Assembly: GCF_029541745.1 (NCBI RefSeq)
Contig: NZ_CP089746.1
Coordinates: 7,325,559-7,389,558, forward strand
Direction: 5' to 3'
DNA: 64,000 nt
Source: Streptomyces sp. LX-29
GTDB lineage: Bacteria; Actinomycetota; Actinomycetes; Streptomycetales; Streptomycetaceae
The notes under the pieces were generated by a model. It searched no databases. It was not told the origin of the DNA and saw only the letters and a list, made by a program, of their open reading frames with translations. Positions 1-8,257 of the stretch are shown piece by piece (positions within the stretch are counted from its first letter, which is position 1; each line of letters begins with the position of its first letter). Both the position numbers and the translations under genes were made by a program.

Positions 1-837
1 CTCGCGGCCGTCGGGGCGGGTCTGCCGGTCGGCGTCGCGTCGGTCCGGCGGCGTGCCGAGGCGGCGGCGCGGGCCGGCGCCCGGGTGCGGACCGGGGTCA
101 CGGTCACCGGGTGGGCCGGTCCGCTCACGGTGGACCTCACCGGGCCGGGCGGGCTGGAGCGGATCACCGCGCGGGCGGTGGTGCTGGCGACCGGGGCCAG
201 GGAGCGGCCGCGCGGCGCGCGGCTGGTGCCGGGCGGCCGGCCGCCGGGCGTGTTCACCGCCGGGCAGGTGGAGCGGGCGGTGCGCGGGTACGGCCAGCCG
301 ATCGGCCGGCGGGCGGTCGTCGTCGGGGCCGAGCGGGCGGGCTACCGGGCGGCACTGACGCTGCGTCAGGCCGGTGTCGTGATCGTCGCGATGGTGACCG
401 ACGCGCCGCGGCCGCCGGCCGGCGCCGCCCTCGACCGGGCGGTGCGCGCATGGCTGGGCTTCCCGCTGTTGACCGACGCCACGGTGACCGGCCTGACCGG
501 GCGGGACCGGCTGGAATCCATCGGCCTGCGGCGCAGCGACGGTGCGACCGCGATCCTCGGCTGTGACGCGGTGGTGTTCGCGGGCGACTGGATCCCGGAG
601 CACGAGCTGGCCCGGAGCGCCGGGATCGCCCTCGATCCCGGCACCCGCGGACCGGCCGTGGACGCCGCTTTCCGCACCTCGAGGCCCGGGGTCTTCGCGG
701 CGGGCGCCGTGGTTCGCCCCACCGCGTCGGCCGCGACGGCCGTCCGGGACGGCCGGGCGACCGCCACGGCGGTTTTGCGTCATCTGAATCGCTCGTCGAG
801 GCAGCCTGAACCGCCGCCAATGCGTCTTTCCGGATAG
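1..837 (+). CDS. FAD/NAD(P)-dependent oxidoreductase, C-terminal part (5' end outside window)
   Basis: The reading frame is open from base 1, so the N-terminal FAD-binding segment lies upstream; 278 residues are visible. An ATGARERP motif (visible residues about 61-68) is typical of pyridine-nucleotide-disulfide-type flavoproteins of the HcnB/OoxA/hydroxyproline-dehydrogenase group. A second Rossmann segment follows (GRRAVVVGAERAGYRAA), and a closing GVFAAGAVVRP where most relatives have GVFAAGD, so the usual FAD-contacting Asp is replaced. The protein stops soon after this motif, so it lacks the C-terminal BFD-like [2Fe-2S] domain found in some relatives. The adjacent collagenase, prolyl peptidase and GntR regulator make an amino-acid (D-hydroxyproline or D-proline) dehydrogenase subunit a reasonable inference. 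The substrate cannot be read from sequence. Confidence 0.75.
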   Translation, partial: LAAVGAGLPVGVASVRRRAEAAARAGARVRTGVTVTGWAGPLTVDLTGPGGLERITARAVVLATGARERPRGARLVPGGRPPGVFTAGQVERAVRGYGQPIGRRAVVVGAERAGYRAALTLRQAGVVIVAMVTDAPRPPAGAALDRAVRAWLGFPLLTDATVTGLTGRDRLESIGLRRSDGATAILGCDAVVFAGDWIPEHELARSAGIALDPGTRGPAVDAAFRTSRPGVFAAGAVVRPTASAATAVRDGRATATAVLRHLNRSSRQPEPPPMRLSG

Positions 838-864
838 CGCTGAAAAACGAAGGGACAGGCTGTC

Positions 865-948
865 GTGACGTGTACAAGGTGTGGGGCCCTGGTGATCCAG
901 GGCCCCGACGGTAGGTGGAGCTGCAACAACTGTGGGACCTCGGGATGA
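865..948 (+). CDS. 27-residue zinc-ribbon microprotein
   Basis: This is a very short ORF from GTG 865, with a purine-rich AAGGGA about ten bases upstream, ending at TGA 946-948. The product has two knuckles, CTRC near the start and CNNC near the end, separated by about 14 residues that include GPDGRW, the layout of a minimal zinc ribbon. It begins 27 bases after the flavoprotein stop and ends 3 bases before the convergent collagenase stop, so it would be the last gene of the flavoprotein operon. A perfect hairpin lies inside the coding sequence. The regular CxxC spacing argues for a real gene, but 27 codons is too short to be sure. A role as metal-binding partner of the flavoprotein is only a guess. 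Confidence 0.5.
   Translation: MTCTRCGALVIQGPDGRWSCNNCGTSG
883..906 (+). terminator. Perfect 10-bp hairpin inside the zinc-ribbon ORF
   Basis: GGGGCCCTGG (883-892) pairs perfectly with CCAGGGCCCC (897-906) around a 4-base loop. No T-run follows. It sits between two convergent genes and could end transcription from either side, or could be an RNA element within the microprotein message. Confidence 0.45.
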
Positions 949-951
949 CCC

Positions 952-3429
952 TCAGCCGCGCAGCGGCCCCTCACAGCTGTAGTCGGCCGAGCCTGCCCGG
1001 CCGTTGGACCAGATCTCGACCGCGCCGAAGGAACAGTTCATGTCGGTGAAGTTGTTCGCCGCGGGCCGGGACCGGTCGAGGATGAAGTAGTCGACGGTCT
1101 CGGACATGTCCTTGAAGACCTGTCCGGGGTCGGCCGCGTCACGGAGGTTGGCGGTGATGCGGCCGGTGCAGGTGAAGCGGCGCTTGCCCGCCGCTTCACC
1201 GTTGTCCCCACACTTGGGGTAGGCGCCGGTGGCGGTCTGGAGCTGCATGCGGACGTCGTCGGCGCGGTGGTACTTCAGCGAGCCGACGGGGACGAAGGTG
1301 GTGTTGGGGACGAAGAGGTCGTCGACGTGGGCGATCTGCTCGTCCAGGAAGGCGTCGTACGCCTGCTGGAGGCCGCGGTCCGCGCCCAGTCGGTTGCGCC
1401 AGGCGTCGAAGCCGGCGGGGTTGTCGGCGCGCAGCAGGGAGTACATGGTGCGCAGCTCGGCAGGGCGCTCCCGCCACAGGAACTCGAAGAAGGTGCCCGC
1501 GTAGGAGTAGAAGCGGAAGCCGTCGCCGTCGTAGGTGGCGTGCAGCAGCTGCGCGACGCTCATCCGCGGGCCGCCGCCCGCGGTGTCCTGGATGATCGAG
1601 CGCACCAGGGACTTGCGCACCGCTATGCCGTCGTCGCGGGTCGCGCCGTCGAAGAACTCGGCCGTGCCCTCGTCCATGGCCGTGGTGCGGTCCCCCTCGT
1701 ACCAGTGCCCGTCGCCGAAGAAGCCGGGCACCGCGAAGCGGCCGTTGAGGTAGTGGGTGTACTCGTGCCGGAACAGCTCCTCCAGGGTGAGCGTGGAGTC
1801 CTGCGGCACCCGACGCTGGTAGGTGTAGAAGGTGGCGCCCCGCTCGATGTAGACGCCGCCGTTGGCGGTGCCCATCCCGGTCAGCAGCGGGTGGAAGACC
1901 TCGTAGTCGGCGCGGCTGGCGTACAGGTGGATGTTGAGGCTGGTGTTGGGGTCGCCGGCCAACGGCTGGCTGGTGCCGAGCACCCGGTGGAACTGCGCCT
2001 TGACCTGCTTGCTGGCGTAGTAGAGCTGGTCGACGGTGGCCTTGGACAGTCCGGTGCGGACCTTGATGGCGCCCTTGTCGTAGGTGAAGGTGTTCGGGAA
2101 CAGCCGGTTCTCTATGTCCTTCTTGCACACGCCGTACGGAGCGCACGCCTCGAAGAAGTTGAGCCAGCTCGCGACGCTGGCCCAGGGCGCTGAGAACTCG
2201 CCGAAGCTGTTCTTCGTGGTGGTGAGCAGCGCGCCGAGGTCGGTGACGACGCCCCCCTTGAGACCGTCGATCTGGCCGAAGCGACCGTACTCGCTCATCG
2301 CGTCGCGGGGCACCCAGGCGTTGACGGTGCCCTTGAGGTGGGAGTAGCCGCCGAACCGCTGGAAGGCGGCGCGGTAGCCGGCGTCGGCGGCGGCCGCGGA
2401 GTGGAAGGCGGTGTCCTTGTTGCCGGGGTAGACGCCCAGGTAGTTCACCGACAGCGCGGCGAGGACGGCGCCCGCCCAGTCCGGGTTGGTGGCGGTGGCG
2501 GCGCCCGGCGCCATGGTGTCCAGGGTGCGCTTGATCAGCGGCAGTTGATGGTGGCGCAGCCCGGGGGCGCTGGCGGCGTAGAGCGCCTCGCGCAGCGTCA
2601 CGGCGTTGGCGCGGGTGGCCTCGAAGGTGCGGGCGGCGGAGCCGAAGGCGGCCACGGCGCCGCGGACCGCGTCGACGGTGGGGGCGTCGGTGTGGTCGAT
2701 CTCGTCGCGCGAGAAGTCGTGGTACGCGGCCGCGTGCAGATAGGTGAACAGCTCCGGAAGGTGGCTGCGGCCCGTGCCGTCGTGGCCGGGGGAGAGGGTG
2801 GCCGCGCGGCCGGCGACGGCCTGGATGTGGGCGTCGGACATCACCGGGGTGAGTCGGGCGTCCCAGGTCCATATGAGGCCGCGCAGACAGCCGTCGGCGG
2901 TGACCGCCGGGTCGGTGAGGAAGTCCGCGAGCCCCTGGGGTGACAGCCCGGTGATGCCGTCGAGGGTGCAGGGGGCGCCACCGGGCCGTGCGGTGGAACG
3001 GGGGGCCTTGGCGGTGGACATGTCGCCGGGTGTACGGCCCCGGGAGATGCCGTCGGGGGTCCGCTGGCCGCCGCGGGGGACGGGCGCGGCGGTGGTCACG
3101 GCGGGGGCGGTGGCGCGGTGTTCGGCGTGGTCGTAGGGGTGCGGGTCGCCGGTGGGCGCGGCGCGGCCGGCCGCCGGGGCGCCCCCGGCCACCGGAGCGT
3201 GCGCGTCACCCGCGGCCGCCGGAGCGGAGGCCGTCGGGGCGAAGGCCGCCGGAGTGGTGGGCGCGGCCTGAGCGGCGGGCGCGAGCGGGAGGGCGCAGCC
3301 GAGGGAGAGGGCCGCGGCGAGCAGCCCGGTGCCGAGGGTGCCGCGAACGCCGCCGCGGCCGGCGGCGCGCGTGCGAGCCCGCGTGGATCTGCGTGGGGTC
3401 GTGCCGATGTGAGGGAGGTGGGACACCAC
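952..3429 (-). CDS. Secreted M9-family collagenase
   Basis: This 825-residue zinc metallopeptidase should cleave triple-helical collagen outside the cell. The start is the first of two tandem GTGs, preceded by AGGAG at good spacing. A long basic N-terminus and hydrophobic stretch ending near AQAAP (about residue 56) form a signal peptide. An Ala/Pro-rich linker runs to about residue 150, followed by the collagenase activator and catalytic modules. The zinc site is HEYTH at residues 555-559, with the third ligand E587 in MDEGTAEFF, 32 residues after the first His as in clostridial ColG. The C-terminus carries a short Cys-containing domain rather than long PKD/collagen-binding repeats. It is divergent from an Xaa-Pro aminopeptidase, which fits a collagen-degradation role. 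Confidence 0.93.
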   Translation of the reverse strand: MVSHLPHIGTTPRRSTRARTRAAGRGGVRGTLGTGLLAAALSLGCALPLAPAAQAAPTTPAAFAPTASAPAAAGDAHAPVAGGAPAAGRAAPTGDPHPYDHAEHRATAPAVTTAAPVPRGGQRTPDGISRGRTPGDMSTAKAPRSTARPGGAPCTLDGITGLSPQGLADFLTDPAVTADGCLRGLIWTWDARLTPVMSDAHIQAVAGRAATLSPGHDGTGRSHLPELFTYLHAAAYHDFSRDEIDHTDAPTVDAVRGAVAAFGSAARTFEATRANAVTLREALYAASAPGLRHHQLPLIKRTLDTMAPGAATATNPDWAGAVLAALSVNYLGVYPGNKDTAFHSAAAADAGYRAAFQRFGGYSHLKGTVNAWVPRDAMSEYGRFGQIDGLKGGVVTDLGALLTTTKNSFGEFSAPWASVASWLNFFEACAPYGVCKKDIENRLFPNTFTYDKGAIKVRTGLSKATVDQLYYASKQVKAQFHRVLGTSQPLAGDPNTSLNIHLYASRADYEVFHPLLTGMGTANGGVYIERGATFYTYQRRVPQDSTLTLEELFRHEYTHYLNGRFAVPGFFGDGHWYEGDRTTAMDEGTAEFFDGATRDDGIAVRKSLVRSIIQDTAGGGPRMSVAQLLHATYDGDGFRFYSYAGTFFEFLWRERPAELRTMYSLLRADNPAGFDAWRNRLGADRGLQQAYDAFLDEQIAHVDDLFVPNTTFVPVGSLKYHRADDVRMQLQTATGAYPKCGDNGEAAGKRRFTCTGRITANLRDAADPGQVFKDMSETVDYFILDRSRPAANNFTDMNCSFGAVEIWSNGRAGSADYSCEGPLRG

Positions 3430-3528
3430 TGACTCCTGGTGTGGGGTGGGGAGTTGGTCTGGTGGCGCGTCGAATGACGCCGCGGGTCGACACGGGGGAT
3501 CGTGCCGCGCGGCACTGGAATGTGACCC

Positions 3529-3553
3529 GTAACATAGTAATGTGAAATGTTAC
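3529..3553. promoter_or_regulatory. Inverted repeat between collagenase and aminopeptidase genes
   Basis: GTAACAT (3529-3535) and ATGTTAC (3547-3553) form a perfect 7-bp dyad with 11 bases between. This is an A+T-rich patch in otherwise very G+C-rich DNA. It lies 100 bp upstream of the collagenase start and 64 bp upstream of the aminopeptidase start, a good place for one operator controlling both genes. The regulator is unknown. Confidence 0.55.
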
Positions 3554-3616
3554 TGACAACCCGTCTGCTTCGACCTCTGCATCTCCGTTACCCACCTGTG
3601 TCCGGGAGGCCCGACG

Positions 3617-5002
3617 ATGACCGAGCGTTCGCACATCCAGACCAGCAGCCATGACCTGCCCATATCCCCGGAGTTGGCCGACTTCATGGGGCGGGGCTGG
3701 GCCGCCGCCCCGCTGCCCGGCGACCTCCGGCTGCCCGCCGCGGCCGTCACCCCCGCCCGCCGCGCCCGACTCTCGGCCCGCTTCCCCGGCGAGCGGCTGC
3801 TGATTCCCGCCGGCGAACTCCGGGTCCGCTCCAACGACTGCGACCACCGGTTCCGCCCGCACAGCGGCTACGCCTGGCTGACCGGGCTCACCGGCCCCGA
3901 CCAGGCCGGCCATGTGTTGGTCATGGAGCCCGACGGCGCCGCGGGCCACGAGCCGGTGCTCTACCTGCGGCCCCGATCGCCGCGCGCCGGCCAGGAGTTC
4001 TACCGCGACCGCCGCTACGGCGAGTTCTGGGTGGGGCGCCGCCCCGACCTGGCCGAGGCCGAGCGGCAGACCGGCATCCGCTGCGCCCCCCTCGACGGGC
4101 TCGACCGACTGCCGCCGGGCCGCGACGCCGCGCGCGACCTCGGCCTCGCCGCCGCCCTCGCCGAACTCCGGCTGGTCAAGGACGCCTGGGAGGTCGCCCA
4201 GCTCCAACTCGCCGTCGACCACACCGTCGCCGGCTTCGAGGACGTGGTCCGCGCCCTGCCGCGGGCGCTCTCCCATCCGCGCGGCGAACGCTGGATCGAG
4301 GGCGTCTTCGGGCTGCGCGCCCGCGCCGAGGGCAACGGCACCGGCTACGAGACCATCGCCGCCTCCGGCGCGCACGCCTGCGTCCTGCACTGGACGCACA
4401 ACGACGGCCGGCTCGACCCGGCCGAACTGCTGCTGCTCGACGCCGGAGTGGAGGCCGACACCCTCTACACCGCCGACATCACCCGCACCCTGCCGCTCTC
4501 CGGCCGCTTCTCGCCCGTCCAGCGCCGGGTCTACGAACTGGTGCTGGCCGCCCAGGAGGCCGGCATCGCGGCGCTGCGGCCCGGCGTGAGCTTCCGGGAG
4601 TTCCACCGCGCGGCGATGCGGGTCATCGCCGAGGGGCTCGCCGACTGGGGCGTGCTGAAGGACGCGGAAGGGGACCTGTATCGGCGCTACACCCTGTGCA
4701 GCAGCGGTCATATGCTCGGCCTCGACGTGCACGACTGCGCCCGGGCCCGCGCGGAGACCTATCTGGACGGGGTGCTGGCGGAGGGTCAGGTGCTCACGGT
4801 GGAGCCGGGGCTGTACCTCCAGCCGGACGACGAGACGCTGCCGGCCGAACTGCGCGGCATCGGGGTGCGGATCGAGGACGACCTGGTCATCACCGCCGAC
4901 GGCGCCCGGCTGATGTCCGGCGCGCTGCCCCGTACCCCCGACGCGATCGAGGAGTGGATGGGCGCGCTCGCGGATGACCTTGGCAGTGGTCCTGCCATGT
5001 GA
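3617..5002 (+). CDS. pepP: Xaa-Pro aminopeptidase (M24B)
   Basis: This 461-residue cytoplasmic di-metal peptidase removes the N-terminal residue from peptides with proline at position 2. The aminopeptidase P N-terminal domain fills about residues 50-190; a pita-bread M24 domain follows. Metal ligands are readable: the Asp pair in LLDAGVEADTLYTADITRT, His in SSGHMLGLDVHD, Glu in VEPGLYL and Glu in GVRIEDD. No signal peptide is present. It is divergent from the collagenase across a 187-bp region with a dyad, so it probably processes proline-rich collagen peptides after uptake. The length fits the family. Confidence 0.93.
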   Translation: MTERSHIQTSSHDLPISPELADFMGRGWAAAPLPGDLRLPAAAVTPARRARLSARFPGERLLIPAGELRVRSNDCDHRFRPHSGYAWLTGLTGPDQAGHVLVMEPDGAAGHEPVLYLRPRSPRAGQEFYRDRRYGEFWVGRRPDLAEAERQTGIRCAPLDGLDRLPPGRDAARDLGLAAALAELRLVKDAWEVAQLQLAVDHTVAGFEDVVRALPRALSHPRGERWIEGVFGLRARAEGNGTGYETIAASGAHACVLHWTHNDGRLDPAELLLLDAGVEADTLYTADITRTLPLSGRFSPVQRRVYELVLAAQEAGIAALRPGVSFREFHRAAMRVIAEGLADWGVLKDAEGDLYRRYTLCSSGHMLGLDVHDCARARAETYLDGVLAEGQVLTVEPGLYLQPDDETLPAELRGIGVRIEDDLVITADGARLMSGALPRTPDAIEEWMGALADDLGSGPAM

Positions 5003-5036
5003 CACGCCCCGGTGAGGCCGTCGTCGAGGTCGTTGA

Positions 5037-6047
5037 TCAGTGCGGCCTGGCTGGCGCCACGCGGGGAGCGGTCGTGTCAGGAGGTGCGAGCGAACTCACC
5101 GGCACCGAGGCCGGAGAAGGTGGTTCTGCGGGCAATGAGTGGTGCACGCCGGTGAGCTGTTCCGAGAGCACCCACAACCGGTGGGCCGTAGAGGCGTCCT
5201 GGATGGCGCGTTCCCGGCTGCGGAGGACGGGCTCGCCACGGAGCTGAAACGGCCCATCGGGCACGACGTAGCTCCCCCCGGGCAGATCGGGGACGGTTGA
5301 GGCGTACAGGGAGGTCTTGGCGCCCTCTGGTGTGGGGCGGAAAGCGACGTGCAGGAGCAGGCGAGTGAGGACTCCGTATACGCGACCCCGGGTGCTGTTG
5401 GCACCGCCGGTGAGCACGTTGGAGCGCGTGAGTCCGGGGGCGACGGCCATACTGCGCAGCCTCACTCCGGCGGCATCAGCCCTTCGCTGCAGTTCCATGG
5501 CGAAGTAGAGATTTGCCCGCTTGGACTGCACGTAGGCGAACGCCGCGCGGTAGTGGTGCTCGGCATTGAGGTTGGACATGTCGAATCGGGCGAATCGCTG
5601 GCCCTCGCTGCTGACCGTGACCACGCGCGGGCCGGCGGCGGCTAGCAGGCGGGGCATGAGGAGGCCGGTGAGCGCGAACGTGCCGAGGTGATTGACGCCG
5701 AACTGGGACTCGAAGCCGTCGGCGGTCCGGGAGAACGGCACCATGGCGACACCGGCGTTGTTGACCAGGAGATCGAGCCGATCGTGGCTCCAGCCCTCAG
5801 CGAAACCGCGAACAGATGTCAAGTCGGCGAGGTCGAGCATGCGCAGTTCGGTGCGGGCACCAGGTACCTCTGTTCGCAGCCGCTCCACCGCGTCCCGTCC
5901 GCGCTCGCGGTTGCGGCAGGCCAGGACGACATGGGCGCCGCGGCGGGCGAGTTCCCGAGCGGTGACGTACCCGATGCCGCTGTTGGCGCCGGTGACGACG
6001 ACCAGTCGCCCCGACTGATCAGGGATGGAATCCGGCGTCCAGCTCAT
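5037..6047 (-). CDS. Short-chain dehydrogenase/reductase
   Basis: This 336-residue NAD(P)-dependent oxidoreductase of the retinol-dehydrogenase-like SDR group has the cofactor motif TGANSGIG near residue 20, NNAG near residue 95, the active-site Ser in VTVSSEGQ and the Tyr-x3-Lys in YVQSKRANL. The frame is open further upstream, but ATG 6047 starts exactly at the usual SDR N-terminus (MSWTPDSIPDQSG). The C-terminal 45 residues are Pro/Ala-rich and not part of the fold. It is divergent from a TetR gene with two operator-like repeats between them, so it is probably repressed by that protein. The substrate is unknown. Confidence 0.88.
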   Translation of the reverse strand: MSWTPDSIPDQSGRLVVVTGANSGIGYVTARELARRGAHVVLACRNRERGRDAVERLRTEVPGARTELRMLDLADLTSVRGFAEGWSHDRLDLLVNNAGVAMVPFSRTADGFESQFGVNHLGTFALTGLLMPRLLAAAGPRVVTVSSEGQRFARFDMSNLNAEHHYRAAFAYVQSKRANLYFAMELQRRADAAGVRLRSMAVAPGLTRSNVLTGGANSTRGRVYGVLTRLLLHVAFRPTPEGAKTSLYASTVPDLPGGSYVVPDGPFQLRGEPVLRSRERAIQDASTAHRLWVLSEQLTGVHHSLPAEPPSPASVPVSSLAPPDTTAPRVAPARPH

Positions 6048-6237
6048 GCGCGGAACCGTTTGCGGCACCGAGTTCGCGGAGCGATGGTCGATCAGGCGAG
6101 GGCCGTACCCAACGCCGCACGCGGCTGGGTCGTGCTGGTCGGACAGTAAGCCTCGGGCGGCTGCCCGGGAGTCACGGGTCATGGGGACCTCGATCCATGG
6201 GTCAGGAGTGCCTGCGGCCCGAAAGAGCACAGCCGCA

Positions 6238-6306
6238 TTGCAACTCAAGGTTGCGATACTCTGATCCTGTCGCAGGTTCTGCCATCAACGCAACCTGGAG
6301 TTGCAA
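6238..6306. promoter_or_regulatory. Two inverted 18-bp operator copies of the TetR regulator
   Basis: TTGCAACTCAAGGTTGCG at 6238-6255 reappears in inverted orientation at 6289-6306 with one mismatch (17 of 18). Each copy is also an imperfect palindrome. The second copy runs into the A of the tetR start codon and covers its ribosome-binding site, so bound repressor would block its own expression. Both lie in the region divergent to the SDR gene. Confidence 0.75.
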
Positions 6307-6920
6307 TGGATTCTGTCGGGTCGTCCTCACAGCGTGCCCCTGCTGTCGGGCGAGGCAAGAAGATGCGCGCAGCCGTGCTGGAGGCGACCATCACCGAGCT
6401 CACGAAGACCGGGTATGCGGCTCTGACCGTCGAAGGCGTCGCCCAACGGGCCGGCGTACACAAGACGACGATCTACCGGAACTGGAGAGACTCCGACGGC
6501 CTTGTCGCCGACGCGCTGGCCAGCCACTTCGCCACAGACATCCCGATCCCCGACACCGGGGCGGTGGAGAGCGACCTGCGCGCGCTGGCCCGCTCCCTCG
6601 TTGCCACCATGACCACGCAAGCCGGCCGGGCCCTGCTGACCACGGTCCTCTCGGACGCCGTACGCCTCCCCCGGCTCGCCGAAATCAAGCACGCGCTCTT
6701 CGACGACCGGTTCCGGCGGGCGGAACCCGTTGTCACCCGAGCCGTTGAGCGCGGCGAACTACCTGCGGACACCGACCCTTCCGAACTCCTCAAGGCCCTC
6801 GCCGCGCCGATCTACTTCCGGTTCGTGTTCACCGGCGAGCCGGTCGACGAGGCGACCGCAGACCGGGCAGTGCACGTTGCGCTGGCCGCCGCGCACGCTC
6901 GCGTGCTGCCAGCGATGTGA
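6306..6920 (+). CDS. TetR/AcrR-family repressor
   Basis: This is a 204-residue TetR regulator. The N-terminal helix-turn-helix is clear (TVEGVAQRAGVHKTTIYRNW, about residues 39-58), and the C-terminal ligand-binding domain resembles the TetR_C_11/AcrR type. The start ATG at 6306 follows GGAG at good spacing and overlaps the last base of the downstream operator copy. It probably represses the divergent SDR gene and itself; the ligand is likely a substrate or product of that reductase. Confidence 0.9.
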   Translation: MDSVGSSSQRAPAVGRGKKMRAAVLEATITELTKTGYAALTVEGVAQRAGVHKTTIYRNWRDSDGLVADALASHFATDIPIPDTGAVESDLRALARSLVATMTTQAGRALLTTVLSDAVRLPRLAEIKHALFDDRFRRAEPVVTRAVERGELPADTDPSELLKALAAPIYFRFVFTGEPVDEATADRAVHVALAAAHARVLPAM

Positions 6921-7040
6921 CCGCGGACCTGGGCGCGCGGCGCCGGCCCGTCAGCGCTTCACCGACCGGTTGGGGACGACCCCGCTGCCCGTCGCCCCAG
7001 GCTCACGCTGCTGTGTGGGTGCCGTCGGCCGCAAAGCGAC

Positions 7041-7502
7041 GGGGCTGCCAGGGTCGACGTACAGGCCGACTCGCCCGCGAGCGGCAAGACCGTTGCGCGC
7101 CCGAACGACCGGGGGACCGAACAACGACTGCGCTCCCTGCCCGGCGCCGATCGGGTGACCGCCCGCGCGCTCACCAAGGTCAGCCTCGCCGGATACACAC
7201 AGACCGTGTTCGCCGACTTCTACCGCGGGGACACCCGGGACCTCGCCTCCGAGATCGTCAAGGGCCACTGGCCGACAGATCCCGGCCAGGCCGCGGCCGG
7301 ACCGGCATTCCTCGCGCACCGGCTGGTGGTGGACCACGTCGGGGTGATCTCGTTCCCGGAGTCCACGAAGCAGGTCTGGCACATGCCGCAGCTGGCCGTC
7401 CTCGTTCTGGCGGGCGTCGTGATCGCCGTCCTCGGTGCACTGATCCCGGCAAGGTCGGCGGCGCGGCTCACTATCGCACCGGAGGCAACGGGGAAAACGT
7501 GA
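7041..7502 (+). pseudogene. FtsX-type ABC permease remnant
   Basis: In one frame the region reads as fragments of a MacB/FtsX-like permease: a periplasmic stretch with DLASEIVKGHWPTDPGQ and GPAFLAHR, then abruptly the C-terminal membrane segment QLAVLVLAGVVIAVLGALIPARSAA. The middle of the FtsX domain is missing at the join after AHR, and no start with the N-terminal membrane helix exists. It is therefore an internally deleted, 5'-truncated relic. No ATPase partner is nearby. Confidence 0.65.
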
Positions 7503-7543
7503 CATTGTACTCTGGTGCTCCGCGAAAGCACGGAGGCCGGGAC

Positions 7544-8257
7544 ATGGGCGATCTCAAACAGCGCAATCTCATCACCGCCCAGGAGCGGTTGCGCGACCAG
7601 GTGGCCAACGCCCTGCGGGCGGCGCTCATCTCGGGCGAGCTGCGCCCAGGTTCGGTCTACTCCGCGCCCGGCCTCGCCGCCGACTTCGGGATCTCCGCCA
7701 CGCCGGTCCGCGAGGCGATGCTCGACCTGGCCCGCGAGGGCCTGGTCGAGCCGGTGCGCAACAAGGGCTTCCGGGTCACCGAGGTCAGCGAGCGGGACCT
7801 GGACCAGTACACCGAGATCCGCACCCTGATCGAGGTCCCGACGGTCGGCCGGGTCGCCCGCACCGCCGCCCGCGAGGACCTCGAGGCGCTGCGCCCGGTC
7901 GCCGAGGAGATCGTCCGCGCCGCCCGCGAGCACGACCTCATCGGCTATCTGGAGGCCGACCGCCGCTTCCATCTCACCCTGCTCGGCCTCGCCGGCAACG
8001 AGCGCCTGGTGGAGACCGTCGGCGAGCTGCGCAAGCGCTCCCGGCTGTACGGCCTGACGGGCCTGGACGAGCGCGGCGAGCTGCTGCCCTCGGCCGAGGA
8101 GCACCTGGAACTCCTCGACCTGCTGCTGGCCGGCGACGCGGAGGGCGCCGAGGCGTGCATGGCCCGGCACCTGGGCCACATCCGCTCACTGTGGGCCCGC
8201 GCCCGCGACGAACCGGTGGAGCCCCGGCCCGAAGGGCTGCGGCTGGGCGCCCGCTAG
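7544..8257 (+). CDS. GntR-family regulator (FCD domain)
   Basis: This 237-residue FadR/VanR-type regulator has an N-terminal winged helix (about residues 12-75; LAADFGISATPVREAMLDLAREGLVE is the recognition part) and an all-helical FCD ligand domain whose metal-binding pattern includes D/H residues in EADRRFH and the late HLGHIR. ATG 7544 has GGAGG eight bases upstream. FCD-type GntR proteins often sense amino acids or organic acids. Such regulators are commonly found beside hydroxyproline/proline-racemase operons in streptomycetes, which would fit the genes to its left; that link is inferred. Its stop codon shares the CTAG with the stop of the convergent YchJ-like gene. Confidence 0.88.
   Translation: MGDLKQRNLITAQERLRDQVANALRAALISGELRPGSVYSAPGLAADFGISATPVREAMLDLAREGLVEPVRNKGFRVTEVSERDLDQYTEIRTLIEVPTVGRVARTAAREDLEALRPVAEEIVRAAREHDLIGYLEADRRFHLTLLGLAGNERLVETVGELRKRSRLYGLTGLDERGELLPSAEEHLELLDLLLAGDAEGAEACMARHLGHIRSLWARARDEPVEPRPEGLRLGAR

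Noticed and set aside
3206..5005. 599-codon minus-strand frame opposite the aminopeptidase
   Set aside because: Antisense shadow of a gene with clear catalytic motifs; no recognisable domain and a composition typical of high-G+C shadow frames.
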